DNA of 64,000 bases, from assembly GCA_039654915.1 (NCBI GenBank), contig CM077596.1, forward strand, positions 76,943,751 to 77,007,750, in the 5' to 3' direction. This DNA is from Aquilaria yunnanensis. Its lineage: Eukaryota > Streptophyta > Magnoliopsida > Malvales > Thymelaeaceae. A program made the position numbers and the translations under genes. The notes below the pieces were generated by a model that was not told where the DNA came from, did not search any database, and saw only the letters and a program-made list of their open reading frames with translations. This document shows positions 37,387 through 46,182 of this stretch, one piece after another. Every line of letters begins with the position of its first letter. Position 1 is the first letter of the stretch.

Positions 37387-40060
37387 GCCCGATGTGATTG
37401 ATAACTGAAAAGTGAAGATTTCGAGCTAGAATTACATTGACTTTGGAAGGCCTCCAAGTCAGATCTGACCTAACAGTCCGCATACATTTTCGAATGACAG
37501 GGAATCCTTTGAATAAACTTGTATCTTTGAAAGCTTGCAAAAGTAATTTAATAGTAAAAATCTCCTAGATTTAGTCCAGAATCTAGGGTGTAGTCTTTGT
37601 TAAATGGACACCTGCTATTCTTTTTCTGGTACAACAAAAAGATGTGATGCGTGCATTCTACTACTTTCCATTTTTACACTCTTTGCCATTATACTATCCA
37701 TTATTGCTATCACACTTTACTTTTTCGACAACCGGTAATTCTTTTTGTTCTCTAACAAAAAGATGTTGCGTGTGCATTCTACCACTTTTTAATTCCATTA
37801 TTACATCTACACATTCTACCAATTTTTACCAAAAATTCAATTATTACACCTACACATTCCACCACTTCTTACCAAAAATTCCGCTTTTACATCCATCTCT
37901 CACTTCTTTCCATTATACTATCCATTATTGCCATCATACTTTGCTTTCTAAATGATACTACTCGTGGGTGAAAATAAAAAGTTAAGGAAAATTTGATAGT
38001 AGTGATCTTGAAAGTGCTGCCAAATCTAATAAGAAGGATTTCAAACGTTGCACCTCAACCCTCAAAAGGAATTCACAGTGGTTATCAACATCCTTGCAAG
38101 AAGTCCGGGGTTAGCTTCCAAATCCAAAGAAGTTAGCTCTCATATTAAATGGCTTTAATGGTCTCTCAATTCTCATGAATGCTCAACACAAGCAAAGGTT
38201 CTCAGTTCTCTGCAACACAAACTCCAAAAAGAAAGAGAAATTCGTCCCTTCCATCAAAAGACAACAAGGGGAAATTCAAAACCAAAAAAGGACTGAGAAC
38301 AAGCACAAGCAAGCAAGGCCATTTGAGTCATCTCACTTCAAGAGAGTTATCAAGTATGTCATCACCATAGCTCACAAAAAAAAAAAAAAAAGGGAAACAA
38401 AGAAAAAAAAAAAGAAAAGAAAAGAAAAAAGGGCTTAAGTTAGAGCAAAAGAAAGAAAACAAAAAGTGAGCTATGGATTCTAGACTGAAAACCTGCAAAG
38501 GCGGTTTAGAACACAAAAGCAATCCTCAAACCAAGCATGCATAAAGATCACAATAGTTGGGGGGGCAACAGATAAGGTCTAACTTTCTGGAAAGAGTGGC
38601 AAATTGAGGTCATCACTATTGAGTTTTTCACCATAATCAAATTTGCCCACGAGTAGTATTAAAAGACCATTCTCCCACACCACTTAAACTTAACTTTCCT
38701 CAGACTGAACATCCTCATTCAGTTAAAAGACTATCATTGTGAATCATGTTTCAACCTTATTTAATACTGCTCACGAGTAGTATTAAAAGACCATTCTTTC
38801 ACACCACTTAAATTTAACTTTCCTCAGACCTAACATCCTCATTCAGTTAAAAGACTATCATTGTGAATCATGTTTCTACCTTATTTAATACTGCTCACGA
38901 ATAGTATTAAAATACCCTTCTTTCACACCACTCAAACTTAACTTTACTCAGACCTAATATTTACCTCTTAATATTATTCTCATTCAGCTAAAAGACTGCC
39001 ACAAAAAAAAATATTCAAACTTAACTTTCCTCACACCTAATATTTACCTCTTGATATCATCCGCATTCAGCTAAAAGGCTATCATTCTGAATCATGTTTC
39101 TACCTTATTGCATTGCACAGTTTATGTCTTCGAGTTGGAAAAGAGAAGAATGACAGGATATTTTAATTAAAAACAAAGACCGTAAATTACTTTGTCAAGC
39201 TTTGCAAATTGATGAAAGTTTTTCTTTAACGCCAAACCATTATTCATTAATGTATGTAGACTTAAAAGTGAGGAGATAGCTTGAGTCTTTCTTTAATAAG
39301 ATGTGGTTCTTGTAAGAGAAATTTACGATCAAGTGCCAGCACAAAGGTCTAGAAATGCTCGACCTTCTGTTAAATTAAAGGCGAGATGATACCTTTCATC
39401 CACATAAATACCATATTCAGGGGGGCAAAGTAGTCTCTACGAAGCGTAAGAGGAGTACTGCCAACAAAGAAGTTCAATAGACAAGGGGGCAAGTCTTATG
39501 GATCAAAACTTGAGCTCAAGGAAGAGCAATCATTCAGATTATAACATGGGGATAAGTAAGTGTCGGCACGGCTACAAGAAAATGGGCAAAGCAGACATTG
39601 AAAGTAAAGCCTTTGATGGTATCAAATCCATGACAATGGATGAGTACCCGAAAGAGATATAAATTATGAGGCGGGCCAACTTTAAAGAAATTGAGGCCAA
39701 AATTCAAGAACAAGTCAAAGAAAGGGGATTTTGAAAAGAGTTGGGCTTTTGAGGCAGCGAACAAAAGCTGGAAAGCATAAAGAGATTCAATGATAGTCCA
39801 AGAAGGCCATCACAAAGAGGATCCAGTAAAACAAAGACATAAAGAACTAGATCCATACAAAAAAAGCCATTAGTTACACATGCTCTGCATTCATGCATTT
39901 CATATCATGCATACATAGCCTTTACATAACAAGGACCAAACGGGAATCACATTCACAGCACAGTTACAGCAGTATAAGCTGAGATCTCAATGTCATCAGT
40001 TCTTACCAATCTATCACTGGATACACAGCTAATATGCGGGACCAACCCGCATCAGGAATT
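37387..40060 (+). other. Gag-to-ORF stretch of the Tat-like element, repeat-rich, no pol
   Basis: This is where pol would be expected, yet no protease, RT, RNase H or integrase block can be read in any frame. It holds scattered cattatactatccattattg repeats (37680-37940), an A-rich run (38370-38450) and a ~120-bp tandem array (38640-39110). Three G-rich, PPT-like stretches also occur (ttgggggggcaac at 38558, caggggggcaaag at 39419, caagggggcaag at 39484). It resembles duplicated 3' untranslated sequence of a Tat element. Confidence 0.6.
38640..39110. repeat. ~120-bp tandem repeat, about 3.5 copies
   Basis: The units share cacgagtagtattaaaagac, cacaccactta and attcagttaaaagactatca, then ttatttaatactgct. 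They start near 38648, 38771 and 38895, with a shorter diverged unit after 39005. Confidence 0.85.
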
Positions 40061-40067
40061 CAAGGAT

Positions 40068-40465
40068 AAAGTAGACAATATTGTCAAAAGCTTCGCTACC
40101 GATTCAATAATCGGGGCTACACCTGGAAGGATCGGACTGACGCCAGCTAGTAGTATCCAAGATAAGAGATAGCTATAGCCAAGGATAAGGCAGATATAAA
40201 AAAATATATATATATAAAATAGACAATATTGTTAAAAGCCTGGCAATCGATTCAATAATCGAAGCCACACCTGGATGGACAGAATTGACGTCAGCTTAGC
40301 GGTATCAAAGATAAGAAATAGCTATGGTCAAAGATAAGCGCGGATATCGAGAAATATTGTCGTCGAAAGCAGACAATGGATTCAATAATTAAGAACTGGA
40401 TCAATGTCATGCCTGATGAGACATCAAAGATAAGAAATATCTATGATACAAAAATAAAGTAGGAT
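40068..40465. repeat. Tandem ~150-bp repeats with TGACG motifs upstream of ORF copy 1
   Basis: Three units start at about 40070, 40220 and 40367. They share tagacaatattgt(c/t)aaaag, gattcaataatcg and caaagataagaaatagctat; the third is shortened. The first two carry tgacgcc and tgacgtca, TGACG-type motifs bound by plant TGA bZIP factors. Their position suggests an upstream control region for the first cassette, though I see no TATA box before that ORF. Confidence 0.6.
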
Positions 40466-40580
40466 CCACTTTTCCGGTTAAGCGGCGGATACGGTACTCC
40501 GTGACTCTCAAGTCGGTTCTCTCAGTTGCCCATAATAACTGATCCTTTCCTCCCTCCTTTCTTTTACTTTCTCCTAGGAA

Positions 40581-41129
40581 ATGGATCCTACTTTTTCTGC
40601 CTTGCGAAAATATTTTCCTTTTCTCCCAATGAACATCCTCAAAAAGATCTACCAAGTTCGTTGTGAACGATTAAGAGCTCTGATGCATAAAAGAATCCCT
40701 GAAGATGTGCGGTGGTTAATTGAAGCTAAGGTTCGTCTGGCAGGTGAAATCCCAGAGGCATTTGTGTCTCACATGCCTGGTGTAGGCAAAAGCTCTTATG
40801 CCAAAAAGCGAAGAACGAGGAGACTAGGCGTCTGTCATAAATGCGGACGCTGGACCTGTAATACTAAATGTCGTTCTTTAGGGATGATCTCTAATAATCG
40901 AGAAGATAAAATACGATTCATTAAGAATGGCCTGAGTAAGGACTCATTGGATGATATCCAATTGACTCTTGAGACGCATTCTTGTGGATCCGTGCAACGT
41001 GAACTTCTCGATTTATGGAGCATTTTTCATGAAGAACGAGAACGATACAGTCCCGGGAATCTGACGTTAAACGACCCTATTTGCCAGCTTGTAAGAAAAC
41101 TGGATGGGAAGCAAATCCTCGACTCATAG
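40581..41129 (+). CDS. Cys-rich basic protein, cassette copy 1 (carlavirus NABP-like motif)
   Basis: An open frame of 182 codons. Residues 74-81 (AKKRRTRR) form a strongly basic, nuclear-localisation-like block. Cys85, Cys88, Cys93 and Cys97 follow as C-x2-C-x4-C-x3-C, a probable zinc site. Cys135 is also conserved in the next copy. The order G-K-S-x-Y-A-K-(K/R)-R-R then C-x2-C resembles the small cysteine-rich nucleic-acid-binding proteins of carlaviruses (Pfam Carla_C4), several of which are reported to suppress RNA silencing or alter host transcription. The N-terminal ~65 and C-terminal ~85 residues resemble nothing I know. It lies on the element's sense strand and shares 68% identity with copy 2. 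The viral link is inference from a motif; a standalone plant or retroelement zinc-knuckle protein is the alternative. Confidence 0.75.
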   Translation: MDPTFSALRKYFPFLPMNILKKIYQVRCERLRALMHKRIPEDVRWLIEAKVRLAGEIPEAFVSHMPGVGKSSYAKKRRTRRLGVCHKCGRWTCNTKCRSLGMISNNREDKIRFIKNGLSKDSLDDIQLTLETHSCGSVQRELLDLWSIFHEERERYSPGNLTLNDPICQLVRKLDGKQILDS

Positions 41130-41375
41130 AAGCCGTTAATCCCATTACTGGACGTAAAACCAGTGGAAGATGTGAGCCACAGTCACAATCACTGTACATA
41201 CAATTTATCATATTTAAAATTTTCCATTTTTCTTTTAATAATGTATTTGCTCCCGTAAGTGTAATCGACACGTTATCCATTTCATCGCTATAAATGCATG
41301 TTCTTCCAGTCGGTTATCTAAGTTTCCTTCAATAACTAATTCCTTTCCATCATCTCTCAAATTCTTCTCTCATCA
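41130..41375 (+). promoter_or_regulatory. Intercassette module 1 with TATA box
   Basis: Contains ccattactggacg, cagtggaagatg, cagtcac...actgtac, a t-rich aaaattttcc block, ataatgta and tgtaatcgacac-ttatcc. TATAAA is at 41289-41294, 87 bp before the next ATG. The same landmarks recur after copy 2 and copy 3, so each downstream ORF has its own promoter-like module. Confidence 0.6.
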
Positions 41376-41924
41376 ATGGATTCTACTCTTTCTACCCTGC
41401 GAAAATACTTTCCTTCTCTTCCAATAAAAGTCCTTAAAAAGATCTACCTTGCTAGATGTGAAAGAATCAGAGTTTTTACACGCAAAGACATTCCCGATAA
41501 TGTGCAGTGGATAATTGAAGCTAAGGTCCGTTTGGCGGGTGAAGTTCCAGATGCATTTATGTCCCGCATGCCCGGTCTAGGTAAAAGCCGTTATGCCAAA
41601 AGGCGAAGAGCAAAGAGACTAGGCGTGTGTTATAAATGTGGGCGATGGAATTGTAATACTAAATGTCGCTCTTTAGGATACATCTCCATAAATCGTGAAG
41701 ATAAAAGAAAATTCATTAAGAATGGCCTGCGTAAGGAATCTCTGGAAGATATCCGAGAGACTCTTGAAACGCATTCTTGTGGAAAAGTGCAAGGTCAAAT
41801 TGTCAAATTGTGGAGGACTTACCATAAAGATCGAGACCGTTACAGTCTTGGGAATGTGACTGTAAACGACCCTGTCTACCAGCTTGTAAGAAAACTGGAT
41901 AGGAAGCAAGTCCTCGACTCATAG
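41376..41924 (+). CDS. Cys-rich basic protein, cassette copy 2
   Basis: A 182-codon open frame the same length as copy 1 with no gap between them. I count about 58 differing residues, so identity is about 68%. Conserved are the LAGE(I/V)P block, the MPG(V/L)GKS motif, the basic run (AKRRRAKR at 74-81), Cys85/88/93/97, THSCG with Cys135, and NDP(I/V)-x-QLVRKLD near the end. Cys28 is also shared. Many changes are conservative (I/V, D/E, K/R). Equal length and conservation of every key residue at this divergence argue that both copies were kept functional for a long time. Likely a nucleic-acid-binding, possibly nuclear protein; function unproven. Confidence 0.75.
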   Translation: MDSTLSTLRKYFPSLPIKVLKKIYLARCERIRVFTRKDIPDNVQWIIEAKVRLAGEVPDAFMSRMPGLGKSRYAKRRRAKRLGVCYKCGRWNCNTKCRSLGYISINREDKRKFIKNGLRKESLEDIRETLETHSCGKVQGQIVKLWRTYHKDRDRYSLGNVTVNDPVYQLVRKLDRKQVLDS

Positions 41925-42140
41925 AAGGCATTGAAGCCATTACTAGATATAAATCAGTGGAAGATGAGAGCCACAGTCATGATTGCTGTACATATAAGCT
42001 GTCATTTGTCTTTTCTTTTGACAATAATGTACTTGCTTCTGTAAGTGTAATTAACGCATTATCCCTTTCATCACTATAAATATGTGTTAGTTATTTTCGT
42101 TTCCTACAATCACTAATTTCTTTCTTTGCCTCCTTCATCA
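41925..42140 (+). promoter_or_regulatory. Intercassette module 2 with TATA box
   Basis: Homologous to 41130-41375: gccattactag, cagtggaagatgagagccac, gctgtacata, ataatgtacttgct, tgtaattaacgcattatcc. TATAAA is at 42075-42080, 66 bp before the ATG of copy 3. Confidence 0.6.
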
Positions 42141-42688
42141 ATGGAGTCTTCTCTTTCCGCTACGAAAGTATTTTCCTTCCTTCCCAATAAATGTTCTTAA
42201 AAAGATTTATCAAGCTAGATGTGAACGATTCAGAGTATTTATGCACAAAGGCATTCCTGATAATGTGCGGTGGCTAATTGAAGCTAAGGTTCGTTCAGCT
42301 GGTGAAGTTCCAGAAGCGTTCTTTCCCCGTATGCCCGGCTTTGGTAAAAGCGCTTATGCCAAAAAAAAGAAGAGCAAAGAGGCTAGGCGTTTGTCATAAT
42401 TGTGGATGGTAGATTTGCGGCAATAAATGTCGTTCTCCAGGAGTGATCACCAGAAATCGTAATGATAGAATAAGATTCATTAAGAATGGCTTGCGTAAGG
42501 AATCTCTAGAAGATATTCGAGAGGTTCTTGAAGCGCATTCTTGCGGAATAGTGCAATTTGAGGTTGTTGGATTATGGATAATTTTCCAAAAAGAACGAGA
42601 TCGTTACAGTCTTGGGAATCTGACCCTAAATGACCCTGTTTGCCAGTTTGTGAGAAAGCTAGATGAGATGCAAATCACCGATTCATAG
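42141..42688 (+). pseudogene. Cys-rich basic protein, cassette copy 3, broken
   Basis: It aligns to copies 1 and 2 from start to stop with a net loss of one base. A small deletion near codon 8 shifts the frame. An expanded A run near 42362 shifts it again in the basic block. A TAG replaces a codon in the Cys cluster at about 42409-42411. From 42443 the last 81 codons are open and match the C-terminal third (EDIREVLEAHSCG, NDPVCQFVRKLD). No complete protein can be made from it as it stands. Confidence 0.8.
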
Positions 42689-43188
42689 AAAGCATTGAAG
42701 CCATTACTGGACGCAAAGCCAGTGGAAGACGAGGATCAAAGTCACGATTACTGTACGTACTAGCTGTCGCTTTTGAAATTTTCCTCCTCTTTCAGCGATA
42801 ATGTATCCACTCCTGACATGAGCCATAGTCACGATTACTGTACGTGTTAGCTGTCGCTTTTGAAATTTTCCTCCCCTTTGGCAATAATGTACCCACTCCT
42901 GACACGGACTACTGTATATAGCTGCCACTTTTGAAATTTTCCTTCTCTTCCAACAATCACGTACCTACTCCTGACGTAAGCTACAGTAGTGACTACTGTA
43001 CATGCTAGCAGGTATTTTGAAAATTTTCCTCCTCTTTTAACGATAGTGTACCCATACCTGACCAGAGTCATACTCGTGACTACTGTGTATAGCTGGCAAT
43101 AATGTATCCACTCTTGAAAATAAAATTATTGCCTTATCTCTTCATCTCTATAAATATATCCTCTTTTCTTACAAGGATAAAGATAGGA
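42689..43188 (+). promoter_or_regulatory. Expanded promoter-like module upstream of the LOG-like gene
   Basis: This begins like modules 1 and 2 (gccattactggacgcaaagc, cagtggaagac), then one part is repeated about five times with a 75-86-bp period (units from about 42731, 42817, 42898, 42973 and 43058). Each unit carries (g)actactgta or gattactgtac, tagctg, ttttgaaattttcctcc and acccactcctgac. One unit contains tgacgtaagc, close to the TGACG half-sites of plant stress and viral promoters. TATAAA is at 43149-43154, 40 bp before the LOG-like ATG. Confidence 0.6.
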
Positions 43189-43818
43189 ATGGAGAAAACC
43201 CCAACTCGTAAATCCCAAAGTATTTGTGTATTTTCTGGGGCTTTTCCTGGAAAAGATGAAGAGTATTTAAAAGCAGCCAACCATTTGGGTAGAATATTAG
43301 CTGAGCAAAAAATACATTTAGTTTATGGAGGAGGTAGTGTCGGATTAATGGGAGGTGTAGCATCAGCAGCATCTCTAGGAGGAAGTCAAGTTCTGGGCAT
43401 TATCCCTGGACCTCTGAAATTTATTTCTGGGGGCACGATTGGAGAAGAATTAGTGGTTAAAAATTTGCAAGAGCGTGTGTTATAAATGCTTTTAAATGCT
43501 GATGCTTTTATCGCTCTACCAGGTGGTTTTGGTACATTAGGAGAAGTCTTTCAAATTGCTTCCATGACCCAACTTAATTTGCATAAGAAACCCATTGGGC
43601 TTTTGAATGTTAACAATTTCTTTACAGGTCTGATAGCTTTTATGGATTATGCTATGCAGAAGAATTTCATATCAAGAGTGGCACGGCGAATTATAATATC
43701 CGCAACAACTGCTGAAGAATTGCTAGATAAAAAACAAGTTTTTGTTCCTGAACCAGATCCAGCAATGATTCAGATAGACTGGACACGACAGTCTTTCCCG
43801 ACCAGTTCACTCCCATAA
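43189..43818 (+). pseudogene. Intronless LOG-like gene (cytokinin riboside 5'-monophosphate phosphoribohydrolase), one in-frame stop
   Basis: LOG enzymes release active cytokinin bases from cytokinin nucleotides. From the ATG at 43189 the frame encodes 98 residues, a TAA at 43483-43485, then 110 more codons in the same frame; about 208 residues suits the family. Visible are the Rossmann start (SICVFSGAFPGK, 11-22), LVYGGGSVGLMGGVASAA (44-61), VLGIIPGPL (68-76) and the LOG signature PGGFGTLGE (111-119). NLQERVL-stop-M sits where relatives have the MHxRKxxM motif: its arginine is kept, its lysine is V, and its glutamate codon has become TAA. Plant LOG genes normally have several introns, so this looks like a captured mRNA copy. 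An in-frame Met at 43102 lies in the promoter module and is not preferred. Two separate half-proteins are possible but unlikely to be active. Confidence 0.88.
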
Positions 43819-44340
43819 TGGTCCTCTACTCACCTTGTTGAAGTATTGTGGAAGAAAGAAGCGATCTGATCCGTTTTTCTTGTCCTTTAGTTTTATTATC
43901 AGCATTTTCTTTCGCGTTTCAGTTTTTCTTTTCAGGGAATTTCTTTTTTTTTATAATATAGTTTCGTCCATGCTGATATTAAAACCATAGGACAATGCCT
44001 TTAGGTTGGAATGGCTGAGTAAAGAGTAATTTTTGTTACTCTTGAGACGCATCCTATTAGGTCTACTAGGCATAACATTTTGGGGTAGTTAAGCTTTAAC
44101 CTTATTCGGATGACATATCTCACAAGGGAATCTATATTTACTGAAGAAAATATTAGATGAACCTTGAATATTGATTCCAAACATCCGTTCCATTTACATA
44201 ATTTGTCAGTGTTATTGTCATCATCAAGATTCACTCGTTTTATCGAAGCCTAATTCTTTGCGCTCGCCAATTATGAAAATTCACACTTTCGAAGAAAATT
44301 ATTCCAATTTCAATTGCTTTCATATAAATTTCGCTCGAGG
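43819..44340 (+). other. Spacer between the LOG-like gene and the satellite array
   Basis: AT-rich with no supported gene. The first ~150 bp may be the 3' untranslated part of the LOG-like transcript (tttatttttct-rich, poly-T run at 43946). Confidence 0.5.
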
Positions 44341-44342
44341 TC

Positions 44343-44360
44343 CTAAGGAAAGCTCCTTAG
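44343..44360. other. Hairpin at the left edge of the satellite array
   Basis: ctaagga-aagc-tccttag: a 7-bp perfect stem with a 4-base loop, immediately before the first repeat unit. A stronger hairpin lies at the other edge (46024-46047). Confidence 0.6.
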
Positions 44361-44370
44361 CCTCAAAATC

Positions 44371-46012
44371 AATTTTCAACATCGGGGTTTTAAGGATGGA
44401 ACCTTTGCCTCGAAAATAATCAATTTTCATCATCGGGGTTTTAAGGATAGAACCTTTGCCTCGAAAATAATCAATTTTCATCATCGGGGTTTTAAGGATG
44501 GAACCTTTGCCTCGAAAACAATCAATTTTCATCATCGGGGTTTTAAGGATGGAACCTTTGCCTCGAAAATAATCAATTTTCATCATCGGGGTTTTAAGGA
44601 TGGAACCTTTGCTTCGAAAATAATCAATTTTCATCATCGGGGTTTTAAGGATGGAACCTTTGCCTCGAAAATAATCAATTTTCATCATCGGGGTTTTAAG
44701 GATGGAACCTTTGCCTCGAAAATAATCAATTTTCATCATCGGGGTTTTAAGGATGGAACCTTTGCTTCGAAAATAATCAATTTTCATCATCGGGGTTTTA
44801 AGGATGGAACCTTTGTCTCGAAAACAATCAATTTTCATCATCGGGGTTTTAAGGATGGAACCTTTGCCTCGAAAATAATCAATTTTCATCATCGGGGTTT
44901 TAAGGATGGAACCTTTGCCTCGAAAATAATCAATTTTCATCATCGGGGTTTTAAGGATGGAACCTTTGCCTCGAAAACAATCAATTTTCATTATCGGGGT
45001 TTTAAGGATGGAACCTTTGCCTCGAAAATAATCAATTTTCATCATCAGGGTTTTAAGGATGGAACCTTTGCCTCGAAAATAATCAATTTTCATCATCAGG
45101 GTTTTAAGGATGGAACCTTTGCCTCGAAAAGAATCAATTTTTATCATCGGGGTTTTAAGGATGGAACCTTTGCCTCGAAAACAATCAATCAATCAATCCG
45201 AGGTTTTAAGGATGGAACCTTTGCCTCGAAAACAACCAATTTTCATCATCGGGGTTTTAAGGATGGAACCTTTGCCTCGAGATCAATCAATCAATCCAGG
45301 GTTTTAAGGATGGAACCTTTGCCTCGAGATCAATTATCAATCCGAGGTTTTAAGGATGGAACCTTTGCCTCGAAAACAATCAATTATCAATCCGAGGTTT
45401 TAAGGATGGAACCTTTGCCTCGACATCAATTAATCAATCCGGGGTTTTAAGGATAGAACCTTTGCCTCGAGATCAATCAATCAATCCGAGGTTTTAAGGA
45501 TGGAACCTTTGCCTCGAGATCAATTATCAATCCGAGGTTTTAAGGATGGAACCTTTGCCTCGACATCAATCAATCAATTCGAGGTTTTAAGGATGGAACC
45601 TTTGGCTCGACATCAATCAATCAATCCGGGGTTTTAAGGATGGAACCTTTGCCTCGAGATCAATCAATCAATCCGGGGTTTTAAGGATGGAACCTTTGCC
45701 TCGAGATCAATCAATCAATCCGGGGTTTTAAGGATGGAACCTTTGCCTCGAGATCAATCAATCAATCCGAGGTTTTAAGGATGGAACCTTTGCCTCGAGA
45801 TCAATCAATCAATCCGAGGTTTTAAGGATGGAACCTTTGCCTCAAGATCAATCAATCAATCCGAGGTTTTAAGGATGAAACCTTTGCCTCGAAAACAATC
45901 AATTTTCATTCATCGGGGTTGTAAGGATGGAACCTTTGCCTCGAAATCAATCAATCAATCCGAGGTTTTAAGGATGGAACCTTTGCCTCGAAAACAAATA
46001 ATCAATCAATTA
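44371..46012. repeat. Satellite-like array, ~33 units (51 bp, then ~46-50 bp)
   Basis: About 33 head-to-tail units share ggttttaaggatggaacctt then tgcctcga. The first ~16 units have a 51-bp period (spacer aaaataatcaattttcatca); later ones have ~46-50-bp periods with gatcaatcaatcaatcc spacers. Since 51 bp is 17 codons, the minus strand stays open at 45192-44320 as a 290-codon frame repeating KIDYFRGKGSILKTPMM. I regard that frame as a by-product. Tandem repeats in the 3' untranslated part of Ogre/Tat elements are known and can seed satellites. Confidence 0.95.
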
Positions 46013-46023
46013 GTCCATCTTAC

Positions 46024-46047
46024 AACGATAGGAGCTTTCCTATCGTT
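46024..46047. other. Hairpin at the right edge of the satellite array
   Basis: aacgatagga-gctt-tcctatcgtt: a 10-bp perfect stem with a 4-base loop, directly after the last complete repeat unit. Confidence 0.7.
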
Positions 46048-46169
46048 AGAGGTTTTAAGGACCTTTCTTTAAACCTTACTGTTTGGGCGGCGAGAAGATT
46101 CTCAATGCCTACCTAAGCCGGACGAAATTTGGTAATGACTTTGCATACATCATGTCCCATGAAGCATGC

Positions 46170-46182
46170 AAAGGGGGGCAGC
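46170..46182 (+). other. Polypurine tract of the Tat-like element
   Basis: aaaggggggcagc abuts the TG of the 3' LTR. It looks intact and fits the position for plus-strand priming. Confidence 0.85.

Noticed and set aside
43102..43188. Upstream in-frame Met as the start of the LOG-like protein
   Set aside because: The extension overlaps the promoter-like repeats and the TATA box at 43149. Family members start at the position of the Met at 43189.
44320..45192. 290-codon minus-strand frame with 17-residue repeats as a protein gene
   Set aside because: It is open only because the repeat period is 51 bp. It has no non-repeat domain and no separate promoter, and it ends where the period changes.
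44371..46012. CRISPR-like array
   Set aside because: This is a plant genome with no cas genes. The spacers are themselves repetitive and not unique, so it is a satellite array.
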